The notes under the pieces: model-generated
The model's input: only the letters and a program-made list of their open reading frames with translations
Told to the model about the DNA's origin: nothing
Databases searched by the model: none
From: Clostridia bacterium
GTDB lineage: Bacteria; Bacillota; Sulfobacillia; JAJZYS01; JAJYTV01
Direction of reading: 5' to 3'
Length of the DNA: 41,891 nt
Assembly: GCA_027420455.1 (NCBI GenBank)
Contig: DAIBJA010000046.1
Location: 1 to 41,891 of the forward strand
In this document: positions 1 through 9,737 of the stretch, one piece after another
Layout: every line of letters starts with the position of its first letter
Position numbering within the stretch: the stretch's first letter is position 1
Translations under genes and position numbers: made by a program

Positions 1-139
1 TCGTCCAGTAGAGCGCCGTAAAGAAGCTCGTGTGCTGCGACCACGCGAAGAGCAGGGCACTGACATAGACGATGACGGCGACCACCATCAGCGTCCGGGC
101 CGTACGCCCAAAGAGAAATCCACGGCGCATGCGGGTCAT
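1..139 (-). CDS. Partial membrane protein, likely N-terminal part of a potassium/ion channel (C-terminus lies outside the window)
   Basis: Minus-strand translation MTRMRRGFLFGRTARTLMVVAVIVYVSALLFAWSQHTSFFTALYWT: one TM helix followed by a pore-helix-like FxxALYWT, as found just before TxTTVGYGD in K+ channels. The selectivity filter is not in the window. Start codon uncertain. Confidence 0.5.
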   Translation of the reverse strand, partial: MTRMRRGFLFGRTARTLMVVAVIVYVSALLFAWSQHTSFFTALYWT

Positions 140-293
140 CAGTTGGCGAAACGTCTGGAATAAGCCGCCCTGGTCTCTCGTGGGACCTGCCGTTACGCAC
201 CCTCCAATCGGATCCGAGGAGCCTATGGAGGTTGTTCGCCACAGGCGCATGGGCACCTTGTACGCTGTCAAGCAACAGACGGTTCGTGCGATA

Positions 294-1157
294 TCAGGCC
301 GGCACGCTTCGCCGCATGAGGTATTGCGCCAGCATTTCGTGGTAACCGAGCGATGTGAGCGCCGCCAGGGTCGCGGACTCCGAAGCGGGGATGTTCATGG
401 CGATAGAGCGCGGCACCGGGCCAAGGACACGGGCAACGAGGACCTCAAGCAGACGCTGCGCATCAGAAGACTCCGGCGACGCGACCGCCTGGTAGATGGT
501 CGTAGCGATCGGGACGCCCTCGCGGTACCTGCGGCGCAGGAGCGCGTAGGCGAGCGTCTTGCCGGTCTCGCTCCTGAGGTACGCAGCGCGCCCGCCGGGG
601 ATGCTCTGCCAGCGGCACTGCCAGGGAGCGGCGCTGCGATAGAACGGCACAGCGGCGACGGTCTCGGCATCCGCTTCCTCCACCAGAATGCCGGACTCTG
701 AAGCGGATGGCGGCTGCGTCGCCGTCCACTCCAGCACCGAGAGCCGGTCGCGAATCTCGTAACCCTCCCGGCGATAGAGCCGCAAAGCGCTGTCGTTGCT
801 TGTCACGACCTCCAGCGTTGCGAGGTGCGCTCCAGCAACGCGGTAGCGCTCCAATGCTGAGCGAATCAGCAGTGTACCGACGCCCTGGCCGCGGTGGTCG
901 GTCGCGACCCCGGTGCCACCGTTGTAGGCCTCCTTGCGCCCACCCATCTCGCGCATGCCGCTCAGGGCGATGCCGACCGGCCGTGCACCGTCGAATGCGA
1001 CAACGGAAATCTCGGGGTCGATCTCATCCTGGGCGATGTGCGCGAGCCACTCTCCCATCGTCATCCTACCCGCGTAGGGATAACCCTCGAATCCGTCGCT
1101 CCACGCACGAAACCCGTCCTCGAAAGCCACCTGGCTCAGTGTGCGGACGTCCACCAC
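294..1157 (-). CDS. GNAT family N-acetyltransferase (probably two GNAT-like halves)
   Basis: 287 aa; motif A-like region GTGVATDHRGQGVGTLLIRSALERYRVAGAHLATLEVVTSNDSALRLYRREGYE is typical of GNAT enzymes. Confidence 0.85.
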   Translation of the reverse strand: MVDVRTLSQVAFEDGFRAWSDGFEGYPYAGRMTMGEWLAHIAQDEIDPEISVVAFDGARPVGIALSGMREMGGRKEAYNGGTGVATDHRGQGVGTLLIRSALERYRVAGAHLATLEVVTSNDSALRLYRREGYEIRDRLSVLEWTATQPPSASESGILVEEADAETVAAVPFYRSAAPWQCRWQSIPGGRAAYLRSETGKTLAYALLRRRYREGVPIATTIYQAVASPESSDAQRLLEVLVARVLGPVPRSIAMNIPASESATLAALTSLGYHEMLAQYLMRRSVPA

Positions 1158-1380
1158 GTACTCCCCCAGGACAAGGCATGGCTACATGCTAGCGGAAATA
1201 CAGGCGGTCTTGCACGATGCGTCGCTCGGGCGGCTATGGTGGGCCCCGTGGCCCCAGGCGCCAGGGAACAAGCCCCAATCAAGTGGTCGCCGGGTTTCCC
1301 GATGTGAAGGAGACGTGACTGATCGTTTCGAAATCGACCCCATTCCAGGCGTCTTCTGGCCAGGACGAGGGGTGAGCTCA

Positions 1381-2154
1381 GTGCACCAGAGGCTGATCGC
1401 CGTCGCGGCTTGCACCGCCTTCCTCCTTGCCGCCTGCGGCACGGCGCCCGAGACGGCGTCAGGCCATGCGAAAACCTTCACCGCCCACAACCAGAGGGCG
1501 AAGCCCGGTATGAACCCAGAAGCGGTGCCCAACGGGCCGCCGCACCCGCAGGCATCCGGCAGCATCGCCGTCACGCTGCCCGTCACGAAGCTCAGCACAA
1601 GTTTCGGGGTCGACTATGGCCTGACTGTCCCAAACTCCGTCACGGTCACGATACCAGCCGCCTGGGTAGGCGACGTGGCCGCCTACTGGTCCGGCACCGT
1701 CTTCCTCGCTCCCGCTGGCTGGACTGGACGAGGCCTCTACGGGGCGGACGGCAGCGGCGGCATCACCCTCTATCCCGCGGGTGGCAGCCCCAGCCGCGGA
1801 GAGCGCATCACGATCTTCTCGGATGGCGGTTGCGTAGGCTGCGGCGTCGAGCCGGCAGCGCAGTTCTTTCCCTACCTGCGCACGCACTGGTCCCAGGTGC
1901 GCGTGATCGATGCGCCGGCACCAAGGCCTGTCCGCGTCATCTCTGAAGTCTTCCTGTCGCCGAACATCGCGGCCTACCGCCTGCCCGACACGCGGGACGG
2001 GCTCGAGGTGAACGGCGTCGCATATTCGGGCCTGATCGACCACGCTTCCGACATCACCTTCGAGCAGATGAACGCCTATCTCCCGGCTAGTGATCACGGC
2101 CTGGCGACGGTCATTCTCAATTACTTCCTGGCGCACGCCATGACGATGCCCTGA
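1381..2154 (+). CDS. Putative secreted lipoprotein of unknown function
   Basis: GTG start after GAGGGGTGAG; N-terminus VHQRLIAVAACTAFLLAACG carries a lipobox (LAAC). The track ORF starts upstream at 1141, but the signal peptide supports a start at 1381. Confidence 0.65.
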   Translation: MHQRLIAVAACTAFLLAACGTAPETASGHAKTFTAHNQRAKPGMNPEAVPNGPPHPQASGSIAVTLPVTKLSTSFGVDYGLTVPNSVTVTIPAAWVGDVAAYWSGTVFLAPAGWTGRGLYGADGSGGITLYPAGGSPSRGERITIFSDGGCVGCGVEPAAQFFPYLRTHWSQVRVIDAPAPRPVRVISEVFLSPNIAAYRLPDTRDGLEVNGVAYSGLIDHASDITFEQMNAYLPASDHGLATVILNYFLAHAMTMP

Positions 2155-2274
2155 CCGCCCATCGCCCTCCAGGTGCTCCGGCGCCATGAGACAACGAGAT
2201 TGACAGGCATCTTAGAATAGGTCATGCGCCTTGCCTGCGACGGGGCGCCAGGCAACTGTCAGTCATGCGGAGGG

Positions 2275-3543
2275 ATGATGCTGGTGGCGCGGCTTGAAAG
2301 GCACGTGCCGGCTCTCCTGCGGGAAGCTCCCTTCCGCAGGTACTGGATCGGCCAGGGAGCTTCACTCCTGGGTGATCAGATCCGCATGCTCGCCCTGCCG
2401 TTGACGGCCGTTCTCGTCCTGCACGCGACTGCCACGGGCATGGCTTTCCTCAGTGCGATCGGCATGCTGCCGTGGCTCCTCTTCGCCGTGCATGCCGGCG
2501 CGTTCGTGGACCGCCGCGGCAAGCGCCGCCAGACGATGCTCGCGGCCGATCTTGCGCGGGCGGCGTTGCTGCTGGCGGTTCCGGCCGCCTTCCTGCGCCA
2601 TGTCATCAGCCTGCCGCTTCTGCTCGCGATCTCGTTCCTCGTCGGCACCTGCTCCGTCTTCTTCAGCGTCTCCTCGAGCACGCTCTTCGTCGCCCTCGTG
2701 TCACGGGACCGCTACGTGGAGGCGGGATCGCTCCTCAGCGGAGCGCGCTCAGGAGCGTTCCTGATCGGCCCCGGTATCGGAGGCTACCTCATCCAGCTCT
2801 TCTCCGCGCCCTTCGCGCTCCTCGGGGACGCCCTCTCCTTTCTCGCCTCCGCCCTCTCGCTCGCAACGATCCGGCCGGTAGAGCCGCCGGCCGCGACGCG
2901 GGAGGCGAGGGACGTCCTCTCCGGGCTGCGCTTCATCCGCTCTTCGCCCGTCCTGCGCGCCTCGCTCGGAGCCGCTGGCACCGTGAGTCTCTTTCAGTCG
3001 ATCTTCAGTGCGCTCTACATCCTCTACGCCACGCGTTGCCTCCACGTCACACCGTTCGAATGGGGCATCATCCTGGGGCCGAGCTCCGTGGGAGCCATCC
3101 TGGCGAGCATCCTCGCCTTGCGCCTCAGCCGCGTAATCGGCCTCGGGCGCACCTTGCTCCTGGGCACGCTCTTCTACACCATGCCCTACCTGCTCGTTCC
3201 CCTGGCTGGGGGCCCGCATGTCCTCGTGGTAACCATGCTCTTTCTCGCCGAGTGCGCGGTCGGCGCCGGGTCGATGATCCGCGAGATCTCGAGCGGCGCC
3301 ATCCAGGCGGCGGCGATCCCCGACGAGGTTCGCGCCCGTGCCACGGCCGGCTTCGTCACGGTCAGCAGCGGCATCCGCCCCATCGGCGCACTCGCCGCGG
3401 GCCTCCTCGCCGAGATCCTCGGCCTGCACCCGACGATCTGGATCGCCGCCATCGGCGCGTCGCTCGCCTTTCTCTGGCTTCTGCCCCTCCGCCTGGGCCG
3501 CATGCGCTCGGTGGACGACCTCGCCGCCCCGTCGGCGTCCTGA
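2275..3543 (+). CDS. MFS transporter (DHA3/macrolide-efflux-like)
   Basis: About 12 hydrophobic segments; N-terminus FRRYWIGQGASLLGDQIRMLALPLTAVL and GAFVDRRGKRR loop typical of this MFS group; GGAGGG near ATG 2275. Confidence 0.8.
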   Translation: MMLVARLERHVPALLREAPFRRYWIGQGASLLGDQIRMLALPLTAVLVLHATATGMAFLSAIGMLPWLLFAVHAGAFVDRRGKRRQTMLAADLARAALLLAVPAAFLRHVISLPLLLAISFLVGTCSVFFSVSSSTLFVALVSRDRYVEAGSLLSGARSGAFLIGPGIGGYLIQLFSAPFALLGDALSFLASALSLATIRPVEPPAATREARDVLSGLRFIRSSPVLRASLGAAGTVSLFQSIFSALYILYATRCLHVTPFEWGIILGPSSVGAILASILALRLSRVIGLGRTLLLGTLFYTMPYLLVPLAGGPHVLVVTMLFLAECAVGAGSMIREISSGAIQAAAIPDEVRARATAGFVTVSSGIRPIGALAAGLLAEILGLHPTIWIAAIGASLAFLWLLPLRLGRMRSVDDLAAPSAS

Positions 3544-3634
3544 GAGCTGCCGCGACCTGCACCGCCGCCGCGGGACAGGAGGCCTGCGGGCGCGAACCGA
3601 ATCACGGGACAGGCTGCCATCCATCGGGGGGACC

Positions 3635-4852
3635 ATGAACAGAGAGAGCCGATCGCAGCTCACGCGCTTCTACTTCGGCACGTTCTGGCTCTACAGCGCC
3701 GACCTCTTTGTTCTTCTCGCCGCCCGCTGGGGCATCGTGGCAGGGGGCGGCTCAGCGATCACCCTGGCGCTCGTGTTCATCCTGCATGCGCTGCCGCAGC
3801 TCGCGGTGGGCATCGTGGGCCCCGAGCGCGTCGGCGGCCACCGGCGGCTGCCCATCGTCGCGGTCCTGGGCGGCATCGGCCTGGCGGCCGTGTCTGTCGC
3901 AGCCTTCGCTGGCGGCGGTCGCGCGTTCGTTCTGCTGCTTCTCACGGCATCTTTCCTCGCAGGCTGGGCGAACGCTGTGGCGGTGCCGCTCGGCCAGGCA
4001 TCGCTGATGCAGTGCCTGCCCGCCGCACAGCGGGTGCGCGGCTCGCGCGGCTACGAGATCGCCTCGCGCATCCCGACGCTTGCCGGGCCGATCGTCGGTG
4101 GCGCCCTCATCGGCCTCCTGGGCGTCCGTGAGCTCCTCGTCGGGGCCATGGTATTCTTCCTGCTGGCCGCCTCGGCCTACCGGCGATGGACGCTGCCCGC
4201 GTTCGCTCCGTCGCCGCGCCTCGGTTCCCTTCGGCAGAGCCTCACAGCGATCCGTGGCGACCGCTGGCTCCTGACAGCGCTCACCGTGCGCGGACTCCAA
4301 AACCTCTTCTGGCCAGCCTTCTCGCTCGGCCTGCCGCTCCTGGTGGTCGGGCGGCTGCACGGCGGCGCTCTCGCCTACGGCTTCCTCCTGACCTGCTACG
4401 GCGTCGCCACCCTGCTCTCCGCCGGCCTGTCCGCGCGTCTGCGCCTTTCGCATCTGCGCTGGCTCTACTACCTCAGCTGGGTGACAACCGGACTCGGCTT
4501 CCTCGTCCTCTCCGCGGCCACGAGCATGGCCGCCGCAGGCGCCGGTGCGCTCCTGGCAGGCATCGGATCACCGTTCGTGCACATGGCGCTCGATACGCAC
4601 ATCGGTACGAACGTCGCCGTAGAGGTGCAATCGGCCCTCTTCGGCTTCCAGCGCCTGGTGATGTCGGTCCTCGGCCTCGTGGGTTCCTACGCGGTCGGCT
4701 TGTGGCTGACGGTGGACACCCCCCATGGAGCCCTGGCCACCTCGGGCGAAGGGCTGGCGGTGATCGGCGTCGCGGGCGCCCTCGCCATGCTTTTGCTGGG
4801 CAGGCGCGCAAGGAGCAGCGACGCACACTCCCTGCCTGGGCAAGGCGCCTGA
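3635..4852 (+). CDS. MFS-type transporter
   Basis: ATG at 3635 after a G-rich RBS; multiple TM helices, MNRESRSQLTRFYFGTFWLYSADLFVLLAARWGIVAGG... Confidence 0.65.
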   Translation: MNRESRSQLTRFYFGTFWLYSADLFVLLAARWGIVAGGGSAITLALVFILHALPQLAVGIVGPERVGGHRRLPIVAVLGGIGLAAVSVAAFAGGGRAFVLLLLTASFLAGWANAVAVPLGQASLMQCLPAAQRVRGSRGYEIASRIPTLAGPIVGGALIGLLGVRELLVGAMVFFLLAASAYRRWTLPAFAPSPRLGSLRQSLTAIRGDRWLLTALTVRGLQNLFWPAFSLGLPLLVVGRLHGGALAYGFLLTCYGVATLLSAGLSARLRLSHLRWLYYLSWVTTGLGFLVLSAATSMAAAGAGALLAGIGSPFVHMALDTHIGTNVAVEVQSALFGFQRLVMSVLGLVGSYAVGLWLTVDTPHGALATSGEGLAVIGVAGALAMLLLGRRARSSDAHSLPGQGA

Positions 4853-4895
4853 CCGCGGCTCTGCCCGTACGGTCGGATATGGAAAGGAGATCGCG

Positions 4896-5726
4896 ATGTC
4901 TGAAGAAAGCCTCGTCGCAGGAACGCCGGCGCCTCGCACCCGCGCCAGCCTGGCTCAGGACTTCGCGCGCCTCGGGCTCGCACGGGGCGATCTCGTCCTG
5001 ATGCACGCGTCCCTAAGCAGTCTCGGCTGGGTCGCGGGCGGCGCGCCCGCCGTCCTCCTGGCGCTCATGGACGTTCTGGGCGATACCGGCACCCTGGTTG
5101 TCCCGACCCAGACAGGCGACAACTCGGACCCCGAAGACTGGAGCCGGCCGCCGGTGCCGGAAGACTGGTGGCCGGTGATCCGGGCCGAGATGCCCGCGTA
5201 CGATCCCGCCATCACCCCGAGCCGTGGCATGGGCCGCATCCCGGAAGCCCTGCGCACCTGGCCGGGTGCAAGGCGCAGCGCCCATCCCCAGGTGTCCTTC
5301 GCAGCCCTCGGGCCGCTTGCCGCCGAGGTGACCCGCGACCACCCCTTCGATGATGGACTGGGCGAAAGGTCTCCGCTCGGACTCCTCTACCGTCGCGGAG
5401 CGAAGGTGCTTCTGCTCGGCGTCGGCTACGACAGCGCCACGGCGATTCATCTCGCGGAGTACAGGGTACCTGGGGTGCCGCGGGATACCTTCGGTGCGGC
5501 GGCCTTGGTCGGACCCGAGCGGCGCTGGGTCACCTACCGGGACGTCGAGCACCTCGACTCGGACGAACTCTTCCCTGCCCTCGGCGAAGGCTACGAGCGT
5601 CTGCATCCCGTCGTGTCAGGCCAGGTTGGGTCGGCACGGGCGCGTCTTCTGCCCATGCGCGACCTCGTGGACTTCGCCGAGATCTGGATCGCAAGGCATC
5701 TGGCGGGCCAGGACAACGATATCTAG
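4896..5726 (+). CDS. AAC(3) family N-acetyltransferase (aminoglycoside 3-N-acetyltransferase-like)
   Basis: LVLMHASLSSLGWVAGGAPAVLLALMDVLGDTGTLVVPTQTGDNSDP and LLLGVGYDSATAIHLAEY match the Antibiotic_NAT family pattern. Confidence 0.85.
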   Translation: MSEESLVAGTPAPRTRASLAQDFARLGLARGDLVLMHASLSSLGWVAGGAPAVLLALMDVLGDTGTLVVPTQTGDNSDPEDWSRPPVPEDWWPVIRAEMPAYDPAITPSRGMGRIPEALRTWPGARRSAHPQVSFAALGPLAAEVTRDHPFDDGLGERSPLGLLYRRGAKVLLLGVGYDSATAIHLAEYRVPGVPRDTFGAAALVGPERRWVTYRDVEHLDSDELFPALGEGYERLHPVVSGQVGSARARLLPMRDLVDFAEIWIARHLAGQDNDI

Positions 5727-5746
5727 GCCGGGACGCCATACGTCAA

Positions 5747-5781
5747 GGGGCGGCATCCCCGACACTGGAGGATGTCGCCCC
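5747..5781. terminator. Bidirectional hairpin between convergent genes
   Basis: GGGGCGGCATCC...GGATGTCGCCCC inverted repeat (12 bp, one G-U) between the 5726 and 5800 gene ends. Confidence 0.55.
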
Positions 5782-5799
5782 CGCTCTGGCCAGCGGAGT

Positions 5800-6888
5800 T
5801 CAGAGAGGCAGCCGCTTGTAGTTCCGCACCGTCTCGAGGAGTTCGTCACCGTCGAGCGCCGGCACCATTCGTCCCTCAGGCCGTACGGCCACCATCGGCT
5901 CGCCGGCGAGGAGGGCGTTCAGCACCGCCTCCTCCACCGCCTGGCAGACGGCTTCGTAGACAGGATCGAAGCACTCGTCGTTCAGGGCTTCGAAATGCAG
6001 GAGGTCGCCTGCGGACTGCGGCAGCGGCGACGGATTGGCGGTCGAGAAGGCGAGGAAGAGGTCGCCCGAGCTGTTGCCCCCTGACGTGCCGGTGCGCGCG
6101 ATGCCAAGTGCCGCCCGGCGCGCGAGGCGCCTGAGCTGGTGCGGCAGCATCGGCAGGTCGGTCGCGACGATGCCGATGACCGAGCCCCGCTCCGGTTCGC
6201 TCCTCTTGGCGGCCATGAGGCGACCGACCGGCACGCCGCAGACGGTGAGGAGGTCCGGCCGGCCGAAGTTCGCCTGCACGAACGCCCCGACCGTCCCCCT
6301 GACCTCGCCCGTGCCTACGACGCGGGAGGACGTGCCGCTGCCGCCCTTGTGGCCATAGCAGATCATGCCCGTGCCGCCGCCGACGCTCCCCTCCGCGACC
6401 GGCCCGCCGTCGGCGCAGGCGATGGCCTCGCGCACGTTCTCCTCGGTCACGTGCTGGCCGAGCACGTCGCTCAGCACACCGTCGTAGGTTTCGGCCACCA
6501 CCGGCAGCGACCAGAGGTGGTCAGCCGTGAAGGCGTCACGGTACGTCTCGATCATGTAGCGGACCGCCGCGTGGTGGACGATGCCCAAGGAGTGCGTGTT
6601 CGTGAGGCAGATCGGACCGACGAAGTAGCCGCCGTCCTCGACCCACTGGAGGCCCGTCATCTCGCCGTTGCCGTTCAGGCGGAAGCTGCCCGCCCAGGCC
6701 GGCCGCAAGGGGCCCGCCTTGCCAAAGGGCAGGATCGCCGTGACGCCGGTGCGCACGATCGGCTTGCCCTCCTCGCGCCGTATCGTGCGATAGCCCACCT
6801 CGACCCCTGGAACATCGGTGATCGCGTTGTGACAGCCCGTCTCGCCCTCGAGCGGCAACCCGAGCTCGCGCGCGCGCCTTGGTGCCAT
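5800..6888 (-). CDS. P1 family peptidase (DmpA/S58-type aminopeptidase)
   Basis: ITDVPGVEVGYRTI N-terminus and GTSGGNSSGDLFLAFST autoproteolysis region (Asn-Ser junction) typical of DmpA-like proteins. Confidence 0.88.
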   Translation of the reverse strand: MAPRRARELGLPLEGETGCHNAITDVPGVEVGYRTIRREEGKPIVRTGVTAILPFGKAGPLRPAWAGSFRLNGNGEMTGLQWVEDGGYFVGPICLTNTHSLGIVHHAAVRYMIETYRDAFTADHLWSLPVVAETYDGVLSDVLGQHVTEENVREAIACADGGPVAEGSVGGGTGMICYGHKGGSGTSSRVVGTGEVRGTVGAFVQANFGRPDLLTVCGVPVGRLMAAKRSEPERGSVIGIVATDLPMLPHQLRRLARRAALGIARTGTSGGNSSGDLFLAFSTANPSPLPQSAGDLLHFEALNDECFDPVYEAVCQAVEEAVLNALLAGEPMVAVRPEGRMVPALDGDELLETVRNYKRLPL

Positions 6889-6905
6889 GGGTGCCCTCGC
6901 CTCTT

Positions 6906-7484
6906 TCAGCCTTGCTCGGCCAGGAGCTCGCAGAGCATGCGCATCGCCTTGCCGCGGTGCGAGTGGCGCGACTTCTCCTCGGGAATCAGCTCAGCCGCGC
7001 TCAACTTGAGCTCTGGCACGTAGAAGAGCGGATCGTAGCCGAATCCGCCCGTGCCGCGCGGCACGTGAAGAATCTCGCCCTCCCACGTGCCCATGGCGCT
7101 CCACTCGCGCTCGCCGTCGAACAGCACAAGCGCCGCCCGGTAGCGCGCCTTGCGGCTCTGCTGGCCCTCGAGCCGCTCGAGCAGCAGCCGGTTGTTGCGC
7201 TCATCAGTGGCGTCCGGGCCCGAGAAGCGGGCGCTGTAGATACCCGGCGCGCCAAGGAGCGCCTCCACCTCGATCCCGGAGTCGTCGGCCAGGACTGGCC
7301 TCTTCGTGGCGATCTGGCCGTGCACCGCCTTGAGCCGCGCGTTCTCGAGAAAGCTCGAGCCCGTCTCCTCCGGCATCTCCACCTCGTCCGACAGCGCGAC
7401 GATGCGGATGCCGTAGGGCTCGGCGATCTGGGCCATCTCGCGCAGCTTGCCGGGATTGCGCGTTGCGAGGACGATCTCACGCAC
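6906..7484 (-). CDS. rdgB: XTP/dITP diphosphatase (RdgB/HAM1 family)
   Basis: EIVLATRNPGKLREMAQI, VLADDSGIEVEALLGAPGIYSARFSG, and GGFGYDPLFYVPE motifs. Confidence 0.93.
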   Translation of the reverse strand: MREIVLATRNPGKLREMAQIAEPYGIRIVALSDEVEMPEETGSSFLENARLKAVHGQIATKRPVLADDSGIEVEALLGAPGIYSARFSGPDATDERNNRLLLERLEGQQSRKARYRAALVLFDGEREWSAMGTWEGEILHVPRGTGGFGYDPLFYVPELKLSAAELIPEEKSRHSHRGKAMRMLCELLAEQG

Positions 7485-8217
7485 GGCCTGTCACCCGCGA
7501 GAGGCGCTCACCGAGAACCTCCGCCTGGAGTGCCAGGAGCTCTGCCGTGCCTTCCCTGGCCAGACCCAGCAGGACGTCGAACTGGGACGGACGCAGAGGC
7601 TCCGCCTCGGCGGTCGTCTGCAGTTCGACGAAACTGCCCTCCGACGTCATGACGAAGTTCGCGTCGACATCCGCCTGCGCGTCCTCCTGGTAGCAGAGAT
7701 CGAGCATCGCCTCGCCGCCGACGATGCCCGCGGAGACGGCGGCTATCTGCCGCAGGAGCGGCCGTCCGACCGTGCGGTCGAGATCCTGCAGCCAGGCGAG
7801 TGCGTCGACGAGCGCCACCATGGCTCCCGTGATCGACGCGGTGCGCGTGCCGCCGTCCGCCTGAAGCACGTCACAGTCCACCCACAGCGTGCGGTCGCCG
7901 ATCGCCTTGAGGTCGAGCGCCTGGCGGAGCGATCGCCCGATCAGCCGCTGGATCTCGTGCGAACGCCCGCTCGCATGGCCGCGCGTCACCTCGCGCGCCG
8001 TGCGCTGGGCCGTGGCGCGCGGCAGCATGGCGTATTCGGCCGTCAGCCAGCCCCCCATGCCCCGGCGCCAGGCCGGCACCTTGTCCTCCACCGTGACGGT
8101 GCAGACGACGCGCGTCTGTCCCACCGCGATCAGACACGAACCCTCGGCCTGCGGCAGGAAGCCGCGCTCCATCACGACCCGCCGCATCTCGTCGCTCCCA
8201 CGTCCATCCGGTCGCAA
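7477..8217 (-). CDS. rph: Ribonuclease PH
   Basis: MRPDGRGSDEMRRVVMERGFLPQAEGSCLIAVGQTRVVCT...RTASITGAMVAL. TTG start. Confidence 0.95.
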   Translation of the reverse strand: MRPDGRGSDEMRRVVMERGFLPQAEGSCLIAVGQTRVVCTVTVEDKVPAWRRGMGGWLTAEYAMLPRATAQRTAREVTRGHASGRSHEIQRLIGRSLRQALDLKAIGDRTLWVDCDVLQADGGTRTASITGAMVALVDALAWLQDLDRTVGRPLLRQIAAVSAGIVGGEAMLDLCYQEDAQADVDANFVMTSEGSFVELQTTAEAEPLRPSQFDVLLGLAREGTAELLALQAEVLGERLSRVTGRA

Positions 8218-8260
8218 AAGGCCTTCCGCCCTTCTCTTGTGCTTCTGCCAGTGTAGCGCA

Positions 8261-8295
8261 AACGGCCCCCCCGGCGCCTTAGCGCCGGGAGGGCC
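8261..8295 (-). terminator. Rho-independent-like terminator of the NCS1 permease
   Basis: On minus strand CGGCCCTCCCGGCGCTAAGGCGCCGGGGGGGCCGTTT just after the permease stop. Confidence 0.65.
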
Positions 8296-8308
8296 GATAC
8301 AGATCCGC

Positions 8309-9682
8309 CTAGGCGGCCGCCTTGTCGTGGGTCGGCTTGGCGAGGATCGCGTAGACGATGCCCGCGACGATGAATCCTACGAAGTAGGTGATGTCGCCGA
8401 ACTGAGGGTGGCTGCTGGCGAACGGACCGACGAACATGCCGTATTGGTTCATGAACGGCACCGAGACCAGGATGCCGATCAGGAAGGCCCAGATGCCTGG
8501 TGCAAACGGCTGCTTGCGGTTGTAGAACTCGCCCGTGTCGTAGCGGCCCCTGGCCTTGAACACGTGGTCCACAAGGACGATGGCCAGCCACGGAGCCACC
8601 CAGTAGCCGAGCAGGAACAGGAAGGTCTGGTACTTCGAGAAGAACGTGCCGTTCTGGTTGGCGTACCAAGCCACCGCAGTTCCCAGCACACCAACGACCA
8701 CGGCACTCATCCAGCGCTTCATCGGAATGTTGATCACGAGGGAGGAGAGCGCACCGGAGTAGATGTTGAGCACGTTGGCGGTGATCGTTCCGAGTACGAC
8801 GGCGATCATCGTGACGATGCCGAGCGAGTGCGGCAGGAGGTTGGTCACGAGGTCCGTGGGAACGAAGATGCCTTTCAACGTGGCGAGCGCCGCGCCGAGC
8901 ACCTCAAGCCAGACGCCAGCGATCAGGAGCGACAAGAATGCGTTGCCGAACACGGCCCGCGCCGACGTCGACTGGGGCAGGTAGCGCGTGTAGTCGGAAG
9001 CGAAGGCCATCCAGCCGAGGCAGTACGAGAACGTGATGGCGAGAGTGAGCATGAAGGCGCCAGTCGCCCCGCCCACCTCACTCGCCATCTTGACGTTGAG
9101 CGGCGCCGAAAGGTGCCCGGTCGCAAAGCCATAGACCGAGACGATCAGGAAGACGACCGTCAGCACCACCGCGAGCCAACGCTCCAGGGTGTGGATCAGG
9201 TTGTAGCCATAGACAGCGATGATGATCTGGATAACGGCCATGATGGCGAGCCCGAGGGCGAACGACATGTGGAAGAGCCACTGCAGGGCGAAGACGCCCA
9301 GCACGGTGTTGACCGCGAACCAGGAGAAGCCGGCGACGAAGTTCAGGATGCCCGGGAGGAAGTTGCCGTAGTAGCCGAACGCCTTGCGGGACTGGATCAG
9401 CTGCGGCACGCCATACTTCGGGCCGAACGTGCTGAGATACCCCAGCGCGAGCGCACCGAGCACGTTGCCGATGAGGATCGCGAGCACGGCCTGCCAGAAG
9501 CTGAGCCCGAACACGCCGGTCGCGAGGGCACCGGTCACCAGCGTGGCGAACTCCACATTCGCGCCGAACCAAAGGGTAAAGATGTTGAAGGGCTTGCCAT
9601 GCCGCTCGTGCGGCCCGATCGGTTCGATACCCTTCGGTTCGACCTTGAGCACCTGGTTTTGGTAATCGTACTCAGCGCTCAC
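8309..9682 (-). CDS. NCS1 family purine/cytosine permease
   Basis: 457 aa, ~12 TM; GPHERHGKPFNIFTLWFGANVEFATLVTGALA, FGPKYGVPQLIQSRKAFGYYGN typical of NCS1 permeases. Confidence 0.9.
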   Translation of the reverse strand: MSAEYDYQNQVLKVEPKGIEPIGPHERHGKPFNIFTLWFGANVEFATLVTGALATGVFGLSFWQAVLAILIGNVLGALALGYLSTFGPKYGVPQLIQSRKAFGYYGNFLPGILNFVAGFSWFAVNTVLGVFALQWLFHMSFALGLAIMAVIQIIIAVYGYNLIHTLERWLAVVLTVVFLIVSVYGFATGHLSAPLNVKMASEVGGATGAFMLTLAITFSYCLGWMAFASDYTRYLPQSTSARAVFGNAFLSLLIAGVWLEVLGAALATLKGIFVPTDLVTNLLPHSLGIVTMIAVVLGTITANVLNIYSGALSSLVINIPMKRWMSAVVVGVLGTAVAWYANQNGTFFSKYQTFLFLLGYWVAPWLAIVLVDHVFKARGRYDTGEFYNRKQPFAPGIWAFLIGILVSVPFMNQYGMFVGPFASSHPQFGDITYFVGFIVAGIVYAILAKPTHDKAAA

Positions 9683-9693
9683 GCGACCCCTCC

Positions 9694-9737
9694 GTTTCCG
9701 AACGTTCTACGCGCAGTATGCCATAAAGTTCGGTATT
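9694..9737 (-). promoter_or_regulatory. Putative PurR-type PurBox pair with overlapping sigma-A promoter upstream of the NCS1 permease
   Basis: Minus-strand AATACCGAACTTT (9725..9737, matches AWWWCCGAACWWT) and, in opposite orientation, GTTTCCGAACGTT (9694..9706), 18 nt apart. -35-like GTGACA (9738..9743), 17-nt spacer, -10-like CATACT (9715..9720). Confidence 0.55.

Noticed and set aside
72-701. 209-aa plus-strand ORF
   Set aside because: Overlaps the GNAT gene and the partial channel gene in antisense; low-complexity Arg-rich translation.
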